This document shows, piece after piece, positions 16,982 through 27,395 of a DNA stretch of 64,000 bases; within the stretch, counting starts at the first letter, position 1, and every line of letters begins with the position of its first letter. The notes under the pieces were generated by a model. The model had not been told where the DNA came from. It did not search any database and saw only the letters and a list, made by a program, of their open reading frames with translations. This DNA is from CBDIDH01 sp965277595 (GTDB taxonomy: Bacteria > Planctomycetota > Planctomycetia > Isosphaerales > Isosphaeraceae), in the NCBI GenBank assembly GCA_965277595.1, contig CBDIDH010000001.1, positions 744,001-808,000 of the forward strand, given 5' to 3'. Made by a program: the position numbers and the translations under genes.

Positions 16982-17644
16982 TCAGGTAATCTTGGGGTGT
17001 GCGGCTTCGTACGCCCCGTAGCCCAGCCAGAGCATCGGGAAGGCCCTGAGCGTTTGCTGGCCATAGGCATCCACGGCCAGAAAGTCGAGGTTGTTGAATC
17101 CGTCAACCTGCCTCATCTTCAACGAAAAGTTGCCCTGCGCGTCGGCGACGATCACGGGGCCGCGTATCTTCAGGTCGAGCGTCCCGGTTCCTGTGAAGAG
17201 CAGAGCACCGGGGGTCGTGTGGCCGATGATCGTCGGGGTTTGCTTGTATGTGGCCCCCCCCAGGTTGGTGCCGTGCTTGCCGGGGGCCTGATCCTGGGGG
17301 GCGACCGAGACCGTCACCGTCAGCGGGATTTTCGGGCTCAACGCGGGCAACTCGCGGAGCAAGAGCCGGCCGTCTGTCTGGGCGATCTGGTTGTTGTGGT
17401 TGACGTCAAGCGCGGGGTTGTAATTCGCCTCGCCAGGGTGGCTCTGATACGCCTTCTGGAACGCGTTCAGGACGGCGATCGTCTGGTTCACCGGCGCGGC
17501 GATGATCGGCTGGATCGGCGGAGTCGCTGTTCCGTTGGCCGGATTCGAGGCCGCACTCGCCGTGATCCCCGACAGAGCGACTCGGTCTTCAAGCCGCTCC
17601 ATCGAGAGGTTGACGTTCGTACGGGTTTTACGGTTTGACGACAT
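16982..17644 (-). CDS. Exported ERLEDR-type protein with dockerin-like Ca-binding loop
   Basis: 220 aa from ATG 17644, which has GGAGG 9 bases upstream; an in-frame extension to 17725 lacks support. The N-terminus (RKTRTNVNLSMERLEDRVAL) is the Arg-rich plus LEDR/LEPR leader seen on many planctomycete surface proteins. A segment DVNHNNQIAQTDGRLLLREL (about residues 140-115 from the end) resembles one dockerin or EF-hand calcium loop. The C-terminal half is beta-rich (TVTVSVAPQ; LLFTGTGTLDLKI; QGNFSLKMRQVDGFNNLDF), like a small Ig-type domain. Function is unknown; a surface or matrix protein is likely. It shares a 147-bp spacer with the next minus-strand gene. Confidence 0.8.
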   Translation of the reverse strand: MSSNRKTRTNVNLSMERLEDRVALSGITASAASNPANGTATPPIQPIIAAPVNQTIAVLNAFQKAYQSHPGEANYNPALDVNHNNQIAQTDGRLLLRELPALSPKIPLTVTVSVAPQDQAPGKHGTNLGGATYKQTPTIIGHTTPGALLFTGTGTLDLKIRGPVIVADAQGNFSLKMRQVDGFNNLDFLAVDAYGQQTLRAFPMLWLGYGAYEAAHPKIT

Positions 17645-17790
17645 CACGAACGTCCTCCGGTCTCGATACCAGCCTGCCCGATCCATCATCGGGAGGAATC
17701 GACCGGAGGACGTTCCAATCTCCAATGAATACGCCGGAGGCCGACCCCCGCGAGCCGAAACCCGCGGAGGCCGTTGGCTTGCAACCCGTT

Positions 17791-20700
17791 TTACTTGCGG
17801 AACATCGGGTCGCCCGGGTTTCCGCGCGAGAGCAGGTACGCGAGCAGGTCGAGCACCTCATCTTTGTTGAGCGGGCCGAGGAGATTCTCGGGCATCAGGG
17901 AAACAGTGGACGGCTTGACCGCGTCAACCTGATTCTTGGGAATCTCGGCGACCTTTGACGAGTCTTCGGGGTCGACCACGATGATGAGCGACTTTCCCGA
18001 GTCGTTGACGATCCGGCCGGTGACGACCTGGCCCGAGTCGGTCGCGACGACCGAGGCGCGATACTGATCGGAAACGATCTTGCTCGGCTCGACGATTGCC
18101 TCGGCGAGGTCCTTGATGCCGAACCGGCCCGCGGCCTGGGTCAGGTCGGGACCGGTCGCGCCTCCTTCGCCGCCGAACCGATGGCAGACGACGCATCGGG
18201 CCGCGGCAAACGTCCGCTCGCCATTCTTGAAGTCACGCCCCTTTTGCTGGGTGGGTGAGAGCGCCAGCAATTCGGCGATGGTCCAGGTATGCCCCGGCCC
18301 CTTCGGTTTGGGCAGGTCGTGGGCGCGGTAGGGCTGTCGGGCGCCGGTGGCCTCGATGGCCAGACGCTCTGACTCGCTCGCGTTGTCAAAGGCATCATTA
18401 TCGATATTCGTGAGGAAGCCCTTGAAGCTTGCCCCGCCGCTCCACTTCTGGCAGGCGTCGGCAAGCCACTGGAAGTAGAACCGGCGGTCATCGAGCGTCC
18501 AGCCGGTCTTGGCGTTCCGAAGGACGAACGCGTAGTCTATTTTTTGCTTGTCGGGCTTGCTGGCGAGCATCTGGGCGATCGATCCGCCATAGCCCGGATT
18601 TCTCGCCAGAAGCTCTTTTTCCGGACCCGATTCGGATTGTCCCTCTTGCCGCATCAGGGCGATCGTCTTGGCGACGACCCTGGGCGACTTGAGGTAAACG
18701 AGCATCAGGCAAAGCTCGCGATTGAGCGCGTCGGTCTTCGCCGGGTAAAAGGCATCGAGCGTCTTCGCCAGCCGGGCCGCCGTTTCGGAATCGGGCTCGC
18801 CCATCCTGATGAAGACGAGCGACCAGGCCCGCAGGAGTTCGAGCTTCTGGATTTCGGTCAGGCTGGCGAAGTCAAGCCGATTGAGCGCGTCGAGGAGTTT
18901 TCCTTCGAGCGACTTATCCCCTTGCCTGGCCAGGCCCACGGCGCCGGTGATGAGGGTTTCCGGGTCGCGCTCGGCGAGCACCTTGTCTTGCCAGAGCGTG
19001 ACGTCCTGGTGTTCGAGCGCGACCCGCGCCGCGTATCGGATGAACCGATCGGCGTGGCCGAGGTAGGGATAGGCCATCTTGACGGCCTCGGCCTGGTTCT
19101 TCGACCGCGAATGCAGGGCTTCAATCGACCGCCGAAGCTGGCGCATGTCGGCGAAGTTCGAGGTCTCTCGGTTCACCGGATCGGTCGAGTCGGTGCCGAC
19201 GTAGGTTACCCGGTAAAGTTCCGAGTCGGTCCCCCGGCCGCCGACGGTGAAGTACAACGCGCCGTCGGGTCCGACGGCGTTATCGGTCAAGGGCAAGGGG
19301 GTTCGCGCGAGGAACTCTTCCTTCTCGGCCTTGTAGGTGGAACCGTCGGGCGTGAGGTGAAGAGCGTACATCGTGCCGAAGGTCCAGTCGCAGACGAAGA
19401 GGGCTTTTTGATACTTCACCGGGAACTTCGCGCCGTGGCCGAAGGTCACGCCGACGGGCGAGCCGGGGCCGACGTTGACCATCGGCGGGAGGCTGTCGAC
19501 GTAATACGTCGGCCACTTGCCGGTGCCGCTTCGCCAGCCGAACTCACTGCCGCTCGTCGCGTGGACGGCTCGGGTCGGGCGATACCAGGGCATGCCCATG
19601 TCCCATTCCATGTCCGAGTCATACGCGAAGAGTTCCCCCTCGGCGTCATAAGCGATGTCGTACGCGTTGCGGAAGCCCGCGCTGAGGATCTCCCAGGTCT
19701 TCCCTTCTGGATCGGTCTTGGCGATCCAGCCGCCGGGGGCGAGAATGCCCCGGGCGTGGCCGTTGGCATCCCACTGGCGCGGCAAGAGCTGGTCTTCGCC
19801 CCAGTTCGACGGCAACCGGCTGGCCTGGAAATTTTCGGGCGGGAGCGTGTGATTGCCGGCGACCATGACGATTGACTTGCCGTCGGGCGAGAGCCGGAGG
19901 CCGTGCGGACCGTGCTCGCCGCCGCCCCGGATCGCCTTGAGCTTGACGACCTCGTCAAACTGGTCGTCGCCGTCGGTGTCGCGGGCTCGATAGAGGCCGG
20001 GGCTGGAACTTTCGTTGATCGTCAGATACAGGCTGTTAAACGCGTAAAGCATTCCGTGGGCGCCCGTGAGAGAGCCCTTGAGCCGTTCGACCTTCGTCTC
20101 GGCCTTGCTACCGATCGGCGGGGGCGTGACCCGGCAGAGGCCGTTCTTACCCTGGTCGCTGACGATCAGCCGCCCTTTCGGGTCAAACGTGATCGAGACC
20201 CACGACCCAAGCTCGTCTTTCGGAACCACGAAAAGCCGCTCGACCTTGAATCCGGGCCTTAGCTCGAAGATTCCGCGCCTTCCGCCCGCCAGGCTCTCTT
20301 GCGAGAAGACATCGCCCCAGGGGGCATCGCCCAGCGTACCGACGACCTTCGGGGTTTCGCCGTCCTCGGCGTCGCGGCGGTCGAGGGCCTTCCAGTTTTT
20401 GGCGTCGGTGACGACGTGGCGGGTCGTTCCGTTCGAATCCGTCAGGGCGAGCTTGAGAATGAATCCCGCCTGACCGCCATCGTTGCGGACGTCGGCGAGA
20501 AGCTCGTTGCGGCCCGGCTGGATCAGGCGCTGAACGTCGGCCTCAACCGGAGCCTGCCAGTCGTCGGCCGTCGCGACGCGCTTGCCGTTGAGATAAATCA
20601 CGGCGTGGTTATCGCAGCTTGCCTTGAGTCGGGCTTCCTTCGACCCGCCTTCAAACGTCGTCTTGAGGAAGGCCCGATCCTGTCCGTTTGGCGCCCAGAT

Positions 20701-20919
20701 CCACGACGGGACCGGACCCCCTTTGAGTGCCTCATTGGCTGCCGGTTTTGCCGGCTCGGGAGTCGGTTCGCCGCGGACTTCGGACTCGGCGACCTCGGGG
20801 GCCTGCGTATAAATCCGCGGGTTGTCGGCCGCCGAGGATGAGGAGGCGAAGCCCAGGCCCAGCAGGGCGAGCAGGGCCGTCGGCCACCAGGACCGGCGGG
20901 GATGAAGACGGGTTGGCAC
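17791..20919 (-). CDS. PVC-type cytochrome c / beta-propeller dehydrogenase-like protein
   Basis: 1,042 aa from GTG 20919 (VPTRLHPRRSWWPTALLALL), which has GGAG 6 bases upstream; a longer frame to 21069 adds only repeat-like Thr/Arg sequence. Signal peptide at 1-35. Residues about 60-175 look like a galactose-binding-type beta domain. A six-bladed NHL/PQQ-like propeller covers about 230-590 (SPDGKSIVMVAGNHT; GPDGALYFTVGGRG). A helical HEAT-like section covers about 600-850. A C-terminal cytochrome domain carries CVVCH near 908, with conserved GPDLT and a late Met. This is the classic Planctomycetota membrane-bound dehydrogenase design, exported and heme-bearing. The substrate is unknown. No companion gene is adjacent. 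Confidence 0.92.
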   Translation of the reverse strand: MPTRLHPRRSWWPTALLALLGLGFASSSSAADNPRIYTQAPEVAESEVRGEPTPEPAKPAANEALKGGPVPSWIWAPNGQDRAFLKTTFEGGSKEARLKASCDNHAVIYLNGKRVATADDWQAPVEADVQRLIQPGRNELLADVRNDGGQAGFILKLALTDSNGTTRHVVTDAKNWKALDRRDAEDGETPKVVGTLGDAPWGDVFSQESLAGGRRGIFELRPGFKVERLFVVPKDELGSWVSITFDPKGRLIVSDQGKNGLCRVTPPPIGSKAETKVERLKGSLTGAHGMLYAFNSLYLTINESSSPGLYRARDTDGDDQFDEVVKLKAIRGGGEHGPHGLRLSPDGKSIVMVAGNHTLPPENFQASRLPSNWGEDQLLPRQWDANGHARGILAPGGWIAKTDPEGKTWEILSAGFRNAYDIAYDAEGELFAYDSDMEWDMGMPWYRPTRAVHATSGSEFGWRSGTGKWPTYYVDSLPPMVNVGPGSPVGVTFGHGAKFPVKYQKALFVCDWTFGTMYALHLTPDGSTYKAEKEEFLARTPLPLTDNAVGPDGALYFTVGGRGTDSELYRVTYVGTDSTDPVNRETSNFADMRQLRRSIEALHSRSKNQAEAVKMAYPYLGHADRFIRYAARVALEHQDVTLWQDKVLAERDPETLITGAVGLARQGDKSLEGKLLDALNRLDFASLTEIQKLELLRAWSLVFIRMGEPDSETAARLAKTLDAFYPAKTDALNRELCLMLVYLKSPRVVAKTIALMRQEGQSESGPEKELLARNPGYGGSIAQMLASKPDKQKIDYAFVLRNAKTGWTLDDRRFYFQWLADACQKWSGGASFKGFLTNIDNDAFDNASESERLAIEATGARQPYRAHDLPKPKGPGHTWTIAELLALSPTQQKGRDFKNGERTFAAARCVVCHRFGGEGGATGPDLTQAAGRFGIKDLAEAIVEPSKIVSDQYRASVVATDSGQVVTGRIVNDSGKSLIIVVDPEDSSKVAEIPKNQVDAVKPSTVSLMPENLLGPLNKDEVLDLLAYLLSRGNPGDPMFRK

Positions 20920-20977
20920 GGGATGCTCCAGGATCGATCGGGGTCGGGACCGACGCCCGAGCGCCGATCCCCTCAAT

Positions 20978-20995
20978 GTCGTTGTCGTTGTCGTT
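20978..20995 (+). repeat. GTCGTT hexamer, three copies
   Basis: Three perfect GTCGTT units upstream of the cytochrome/propeller gene, within the 357-bp spacer 20920-21276. Minor microsatellite. Confidence 0.8.
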
Positions 20996-21143
20996 CTGTC
21001 CGCGACCGCCCCGATGAACCCCATTTCGGCGTTTCTTGGACCCGCGAGGGGAACCCAGGGCGGCGCCACCCGCGATTGTAGGCAAGGCCGAGGATCGTGG
21101 CCAGCACCCGGCTTTCGGCTTCGGCGATGTTTTCTCTCTAAGA

Positions 21144-21255
21144 AATGACCAAGGGCCGATGACCGATGACCGAGTAAAAAAATCAGGAATACGAGAGAAT
21201 CGGCGAGGATCTTGCCTCGGAATTTTTAATCATCGGCCATTGGTCCTCGGTCATT
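21144..21255. repeat. GACC-heptamer inverted element
   Basis: The left arm reads ATGACCAAGGGCCGATGACC and continues with GATGACCGAG (21145-21174). The right arm (21228-21255) is its imperfect complement, ATCATCGGCCATTGGTCC then TCGGTCATT. CGGAATTTTT sits between the arms. The element lies between the kdpC stop codon and the upstream gene on the same strand, so it could act as a hairpin at the end of the kdp transcript. Confidence 0.8.
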
Positions 21256-21276
21256 CTTGAAAAGAATTCTGTTCGA

Positions 21277-21849
21277 TCACGGTCGAGGCCCAGGCGCCTC
21301 GGCGTCAAGGGCGAGGTTGAGCCGCAGGACGTTGACGCGAGGCGGCGCGCCGATCCACGCGCCGGAGCGCTCAATGTGTCGGTCAATGATCGATCGGACC
21401 TGACGGACGGGCACCATGCGGGCTTCGGCCACTCGGGCCGCCTGATAGCGGGCCGCCTCGGGGCTGATATGCGGGTCAAGGCCGCCGCCCGAGGCCGTGA
21501 CGAGATCAACCGGAACCGGCTCGGCCTCGGTGGCCTTGAGCGCATTGGCTCGCTCAATGACTCGGGCGCGGAGGTCGGGGTTGGTCGTCGCCAGGTTGGA
21601 ACCGCTCGCGGCATCGGCCTTGTAGTCGGCCGCCGAGGGGCGGGGAACGATGTATTTCGCCGACGCGAACGGCTGGGCGATCAGCTCCGAACCGATCACG
21701 GTTCGGTCGCGCCCGTAAATGAGACTTCCTTCCGCCTGTCGCGGAAAGGCAAGCTGGCCGATTCCCCAGACCGCCGCCGGATAACCGACGGCGCAGAGGG
21801 CGAAGCTCAAAACGCAGGCCAACAGGGCATTCACGGTCTCGCGGATCAT
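21277..21849 (-). CDS. kdpC: Potassium-transporting ATPase subunit C
   Basis: 190 aa from ATG 21849 (MIRETVNALL; AAGGA 9 bases upstream). An upstream TTG at 21879 is in frame but less likely. One N-terminal transmembrane helix (residues 8-32) is followed by a periplasmic domain with the family stretch PVPVDLVTASGGGLDPHISP. KdpC is the inner-membrane subunit that couples KdpA and KdpB and raises ATP affinity. It is the last gene of the operon, 45 bp after kdpB. Length is normal. The GACC hairpin element lies just past the stop codon. Confidence 0.96.
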   Translation of the reverse strand: MIRETVNALLACVLSFALCAVGYPAAVWGIGQLAFPRQAEGSLIYGRDRTVIGSELIAQPFASAKYIVPRPSAADYKADAASGSNLATTNPDLRARVIERANALKATEAEPVPVDLVTASGGGLDPHISPEAARYQAARVAEARMVPVRQVRSIIDRHIERSGAWIGAPPRVNVLRLNLALDAEAPGPRP

Positions 21850-21894
21850 GGTCCGTTGTCCTTCAGAATGGATTGGCAAAACCTGTATGCGGAT

Positions 21895-24033
<2,139 letters not shown>

Positions 24034-24088
24034 CGAAAGATTTCCTTGTCGGGTTTCTGGATCAGGGAACGGGAAAATCCAGGTTGGC

Positions 24089-25858
24089 TCAGGGGGTCGC
24101 CGCGTGCGCGGTCGTCGCCAGGTGATCGGCGATCGGGCCGAGCACCAGGGCGGGCATGAACGAGAGAGCGCCGATGAGGACGACGGTCCCCAGGAGCATT
24201 CCGGCGAAGGTCAGGTTGTCGGTCCGAAGCGTTCCGGTCGTCTCGGGGACGCGCTTCTTCACCGCGAGCGACCCGGCCAGGGCCAGCGGCAAGACGAGCG
24301 CGGGGAATCGGCCGAGCAGCAAGACGACCCCGGTGGCGATGTTCCAGGCCGGGTTGTTGTCGCCAAGCCCTTCAAACCCGGAACCGTTGTTGGCCGCGGC
24401 CGAGGTGAACTCGTAAAGGATCTCGCTGAACCCGTGCGCTCCGGGGTTCGCCACGGTTTTTTGTCCCCAGGGCGTTGCCGCGAAAAGCCCCGCGCCGGCG
24501 AGGATCAAGATGGGGTGAATCAGCATCACGCACATCGCCAGCTTCACCTCGCGCGACTCGACTTTCTTGCCGAGATACTCCGGCGTCCGGCCGACCATCA
24601 GCCCGGCGAGAAAGACGGCCACGACGACGTAAACGAGCATGTTTTCAAAACCCGCGCCGATGCCGCTGAAGACGACGTTGAGCATCATCATCGCCATCGG
24701 CACAAGGCCGGCGATCGGGTTGAGGCTGTCGTGCATCGAGTTCACCGACCCGTTGGACGTCGCCGTGGTCAATGCCGCCCAGGTCGCCGAGGCCACCGGG
24801 CCGAACCGGACCTCGGTCCCTTCCATGTTGGGGCCTTCGGCAATCGATTTGACGCCCGAGGTTGCCGCGGCCGGCTCGACCTCGGCCCAGATGGCGACGA
24901 TCGCGCCGACGACGAGAAAGGCGAGCATCACGCCGAAGAGGACGGCCGCGTGTTTCCTGTTTCGGAGCATGTGTCCGGCCATGACGATCGAGGCCATTGG
25001 CAGGACGATGATCGAGGCGATCGCCAGCAGGTTGCTCCAGGGGTTCGGGTTCTCGAACGGGTGCGCGGTGTTCGGGCCGAAGAAGCCGCCGCCGTTGGTG
25101 CCGACCTGCTTGATCGCCACGAGCGCCGCGACCGGACCGCGAGCGATCGTCTGGGTCTCGAACTTCGTCGCCGGGCCGTCGAGCGTCCTGGCGGTCGCGG
25201 CCGGTTCGAAGGTCATCGGCACGCCGAGACCCATCAGGACGATCGCAATGACCAGCGAGACGGGGATGAGCACGAGGACGATGCCCCGGATCAGGTCCAT
25301 GTAAAAATCGCCCATGTGGCGATCTCCGCGAAGGCCGCGGAGGGTCGCCAGCATCACGGCGAGGCCCGCCGCGGGGGTCACGAACATCAGCCAGACGATG
25401 CCGCCAAGCTGGCTGAAGTACGAGAGGTGTTGCTCGCCCGAGTAGTGTTGCAAGTTCGTGTTCGTGACGAACGAGCAGACCGTGTTGAAGATGACGGCGG
25501 TGTCGGCCCCGGGGTGATCGACGCCCGAGGCGTCCTTGTAGCCGAGAGCGCTGAGAGATCCCTTGTGATCGGGATTCAGCAGCAAGGTCTGTTGGAGTGA
25601 GAGCAACAGGAAGGTGACGACGAAGAGCGCGGCGTTGAAGGTCAGGAAGGTGTACGCGTAGCGCTTCCAGTCCATCTGAGCGGGCTGGCGTCGGCCGAGG
25701 AGTCGGCAAAGGAACATCGGCAGGGCATCAAGCCCCTTGCCGACCCGGTCGTCGGGCGGGTCGAGCATCCGAAACATCGACCAACCGAGTGGGATCGATG
25801 CCGCGATCGGCACCGAGAAGGCCCAGAAGGGATGGAGCCAGGCGTTGGAAAGGTCCAC
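24089..25858 (-). CDS. kdpA: Potassium-transporting ATPase subunit A
   Basis: 589 aa from GTG 25858 (VDLSNAWLHPFWAF; GGAG 10 bases upstream). A longer frame to 26020 would swallow kdpF. It is a polytopic channel-like subunit with repeated selectivity-filter segments, for example FVTNTNLQHYSGE, GTNGGGFFGPNTAHPFENPNP and SAAANNGSGFEGLGDNNPAWN. KdpA binds and passes K+ through the inner membrane. It lies 26 bp downstream of kdpF. The start and length fit the 560-600 aa usual for the family. Confidence 0.96.
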   Translation of the reverse strand: MDLSNAWLHPFWAFSVPIAASIPLGWSMFRMLDPPDDRVGKGLDALPMFLCRLLGRRQPAQMDWKRYAYTFLTFNAALFVVTFLLLSLQQTLLLNPDHKGSLSALGYKDASGVDHPGADTAVIFNTVCSFVTNTNLQHYSGEQHLSYFSQLGGIVWLMFVTPAAGLAVMLATLRGLRGDRHMGDFYMDLIRGIVLVLIPVSLVIAIVLMGLGVPMTFEPAATARTLDGPATKFETQTIARGPVAALVAIKQVGTNGGGFFGPNTAHPFENPNPWSNLLAIASIIVLPMASIVMAGHMLRNRKHAAVLFGVMLAFLVVGAIVAIWAEVEPAAATSGVKSIAEGPNMEGTEVRFGPVASATWAALTTATSNGSVNSMHDSLNPIAGLVPMAMMMLNVVFSGIGAGFENMLVYVVVAVFLAGLMVGRTPEYLGKKVESREVKLAMCVMLIHPILILAGAGLFAATPWGQKTVANPGAHGFSEILYEFTSAAANNGSGFEGLGDNNPAWNIATGVVLLLGRFPALVLPLALAGSLAVKKRVPETTGTLRTDNLTFAGMLLGTVVLIGALSFMPALVLGPIADHLATTAHAATP

Positions 25859-25884
25859 GGCGAGAAGTCTCCGAAAGCTTCGGT

Positions 25885-25965
25885 TCAGAACGCCTCGGGC
25901 CGGATCATGGCGTAACCGAGGTAAATCAAGGCCAGGAAGGTCAAGGCGGACGTCAGGTAAAGCAC
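25885..25965 (-). CDS. kdpF: KdpF small membrane subunit
   Basis: 26 aa, GTG start at 25965 with GAGGA 9 bases upstream. The peptide reads MLYLTSALTFLALIYLGYAM and then IRPEAF. It is one hydrophobic helix ending in the RPE.F tail typical of KdpF, the lipid-like stabilising subunit of the Kdp complex. It lies immediately before kdpA in the usual position. Confidence 0.9.
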   Translation of the reverse strand: MLYLTSALTFLALIYLGYAMIRPEAF

Positions 25966-26004
25966 GGCGACACGTCCTCGATCGATTGGGGAAGAACGTC
26001 CGAG

Positions 26005-26085
26005 TCAGAGCCGGTCGCACACCGCGACCAGGCCGAAAAAGAGCGTGAAGACCAGGGCGCCTAGCGCCAGGGTTGCAGCCGCCAT
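26005..26085 (-). CDS. 26-aa hydrophobic peptide leading the kdp operon
   Basis: ATG 26085 with GGAG 4 bases upstream; stop 26005. The peptide reads MAAATLALGALVFTLFFGLV then AVCDRL. It is a single transmembrane helix with a short cytoplasmic-type CDRL tail. It lies 39 bp upstream of kdpF on the same strand and is the same length as KdpF but unlike it in sequence. From memory, comparable small peptides ending in a C(D/E)RL-like tail precede kdpF in some other phyla; I could not check this. A small accessory or regulatory subunit is an inference. Confidence 0.72.
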   Translation of the reverse strand: MAAATLALGALVFTLFFGLVAVCDRL

Positions 26086-26209
26086 CGAACTCCGTCCTCT
26101 TTTTTTGCCATTGGGATCAGGTCAAAAACCGCTCGGCCCCGTGCTCAATTGCAGGGTCCGTGCCGGTCATTTTGGGTTGATCGCAACGCGAGGAATCGGA
26201 AGGAGTTAA

Positions 26210-26234
26210 CGAAAAGCGGGGCGCGCAAGCCCCT
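26210..26234 (-). terminator. Possible rho-independent terminator after the ykgJ-like gene
   Basis: Reading the minus strand, GGGGC/GCCCC form a 5-bp stem around a short loop, followed by GCTTTTCG. It lies 75 bp past the YkgJ-like stop and upstream of the kdp leader peptide, where a boundary between the two operons is expected. The stem is short, so the call is tentative. The rest of 26086-26308 should contain the kdp promoter; no riboswitch was recognised. Confidence 0.4.
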
Positions 26235-26308
26235 GTCGGCGGGTCTTGCCGACTCTTGCAAGCTGCACGGTGGTTGATGGGGATTGCACGAAGGAGGGAG
26301 GCGGTGGA

Positions 26309-26680
26309 TCAGCCGATGCGGGCGCGTCGGCGGGCGTCGCGGCAGTCAACGCCGCCGAGTTCAAACTGGCGGCAGGCTCGCGGGCGTTCGTCGTAGTGAA
26401 GACAGCGGCCGGAGTCGGGATCAAGCCAGAGACAGGGGGTGCCGAAGCTCGGATGGCCCGCCGAGCGTCGGGCGGCCTCGGCCTTGAGGATCTCGGCGAT
26501 GAGGTCGGGGCGATCCCAGCGGAGGCGTTCCCAGGTCTCCTCGCCGGGCAATCCGAAGACGCGGACGAACGGCGGGCTGGTGACGACCCGGCAACAGGCG
26601 CCACAGCCCTCGCACGATTCGATCAGCGGAAGCGATGGATGATGGGGCATCGCGCGATCATTCAAGCCATTGCGGCTCAC
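26309..26680 (-). CDS. YkgJ family cysteine cluster protein
   Basis: 123 aa from GTG 26680 (AGGA 6 bases upstream). The cysteine cluster is intact: CEGCGACCRV near the N-terminus, then PCLWLDPDSGRCLHYDERPR and ACRQF, as in the zinc- or iron-cluster-binding YkgJ family. The role of the family is not settled. The start codon lies one base after the stop of the H1-like gene upstream, so translation is probably coupled. It is the last gene of the four-gene operon 28269-26309. Confidence 0.88.
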   Translation of the reverse strand: MSRNGLNDRAMPHHPSLPLIESCEGCGACCRVVTSPPFVRVFGLPGEETWERLRWDRPDLIAEILKAEAARRSAGHPSFGTPCLWLDPDSGRCLHYDERPRACRQFELGGVDCRDARRRARIG

Positions 26681-26681
26681 T

Positions 26682-27395
26682 TCATTTCCTGGTCTTTGGC
26701 GCCTTTTTTTTCGGAGCCTTCCTGGACGTGGACGGCATCATTGACTTCGCCGCGCCGGTGACGGCCCCGATCGCCGCGCCCGAGGCCATCTCGCCGAGCA
26801 CCTCGCCGGTCGTCGGTTTCTTCGTTGATTTCCTGGATTTGGCCGTCGCGATCGCCTTCGGATCGGTCGAGACCGGCGGAACGGCCGAGGGTTCGTCGGC
26901 GAGGCCGCGGGCGGCGCCCGTCACCGCGCCGATGACAGCGCCGGCGAGGACGGTGTCGAGAACCTCTTCGGTCTTTTCGACCAGCCCTGTCGCCTTGCTT
27001 GCGCGGACCTTGGCTTTTTTGGGCGTCGACGCCTTGGCCTTGGTCTTGGATTTGGCGGTGGCTGGGGCTGTCTTGCGGGCGGGAGTCGCGGAGGTCTTGG
27101 TCTTGGCGGTCGCCGCGGATTTCGGGGTCGCGGTCTTGGCGTCGGTTAACGCCTTCCGCTTGGGGCTTGTCGTGGCCTTGGCGGTTGTGGGACGCGGGCT
27201 TGCTTTCTTGGGGGGCATGATCGCCTCGGGTTTGGATTCGAGTTCGGGTTGGTCGATTGAGTCGGGGTAAAAAAGTCGGTTGCGGAGTGCGTCGAGGTGT
27301 CCCGAGAGCCGTTCCCGGGTGCGATGGATGGCATCGCGAAGTTCTTGCAACGCGTCGTCTAGTTCGGGGGACGACTCGCCTGATCCTTGATCCAC
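26682..27395 (-). CDS. Lys/Ala-rich histone H1-like protein with N-terminal DUF3618-like helix and glycine zippers
   Basis: 237 aa from GTG 27395 (GGGAGG 7 bases upstream), overlapping the preceding gene by 37 bp. Residues about 8-45 (ELDDALQELRDAIHRTRERL) resemble a DUF3618 amphipathic helix. From about residue 60 comes a Lys/Ala/Thr/Pro-rich tail with KTKTSATPARKTAPATAK-like repeats, as in bacterial H1-like DNA-binding proteins. Two glycine-zipper segments, GAVIGAVTGAARG and GAAIGAVTGAAKS, follow, and the C-terminus is again very basic. A second plausible start, ATG 27218 (MPPKKASPRP, GAGG 5 bases upstream), would give a 178-aa protein without the helix. Both may be used. Confidence 0.7.
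   Translation of the reverse strand: MDQGSGESSPELDDALQELRDAIHRTRERLSGHLDALRNRLFYPDSIDQPELESKPEAIMPPKKASPRPTTAKATTSPKRKALTDAKTATPKSAATAKTKTSATPARKTAPATAKSKTKAKASTPKKAKVRASKATGLVEKTEEVLDTVLAGAVIGAVTGAARGLADEPSAVPPVSTDPKAIATAKSRKSTKKPTTGEVLGEMASGAAIGAVTGAAKSMMPSTSRKAPKKKAPKTRK

Noticed and set aside
15769..17106. A 445-codon minus-strand open frame over mdh
   Set aside because: mdh on the plus strand is certain; the antisense frame has no family resemblance.
25859..26020. N-terminal extension of KdpA
   Set aside because: It would cover kdpF in another frame and lacks KdpA-like sequence; GTG 25858 fits the family.
26086..26204. A c-di-AMP or other riboswitch upstream of kdp
   Set aside because: No recognisable conserved riboswitch core could be seen in this spacer.
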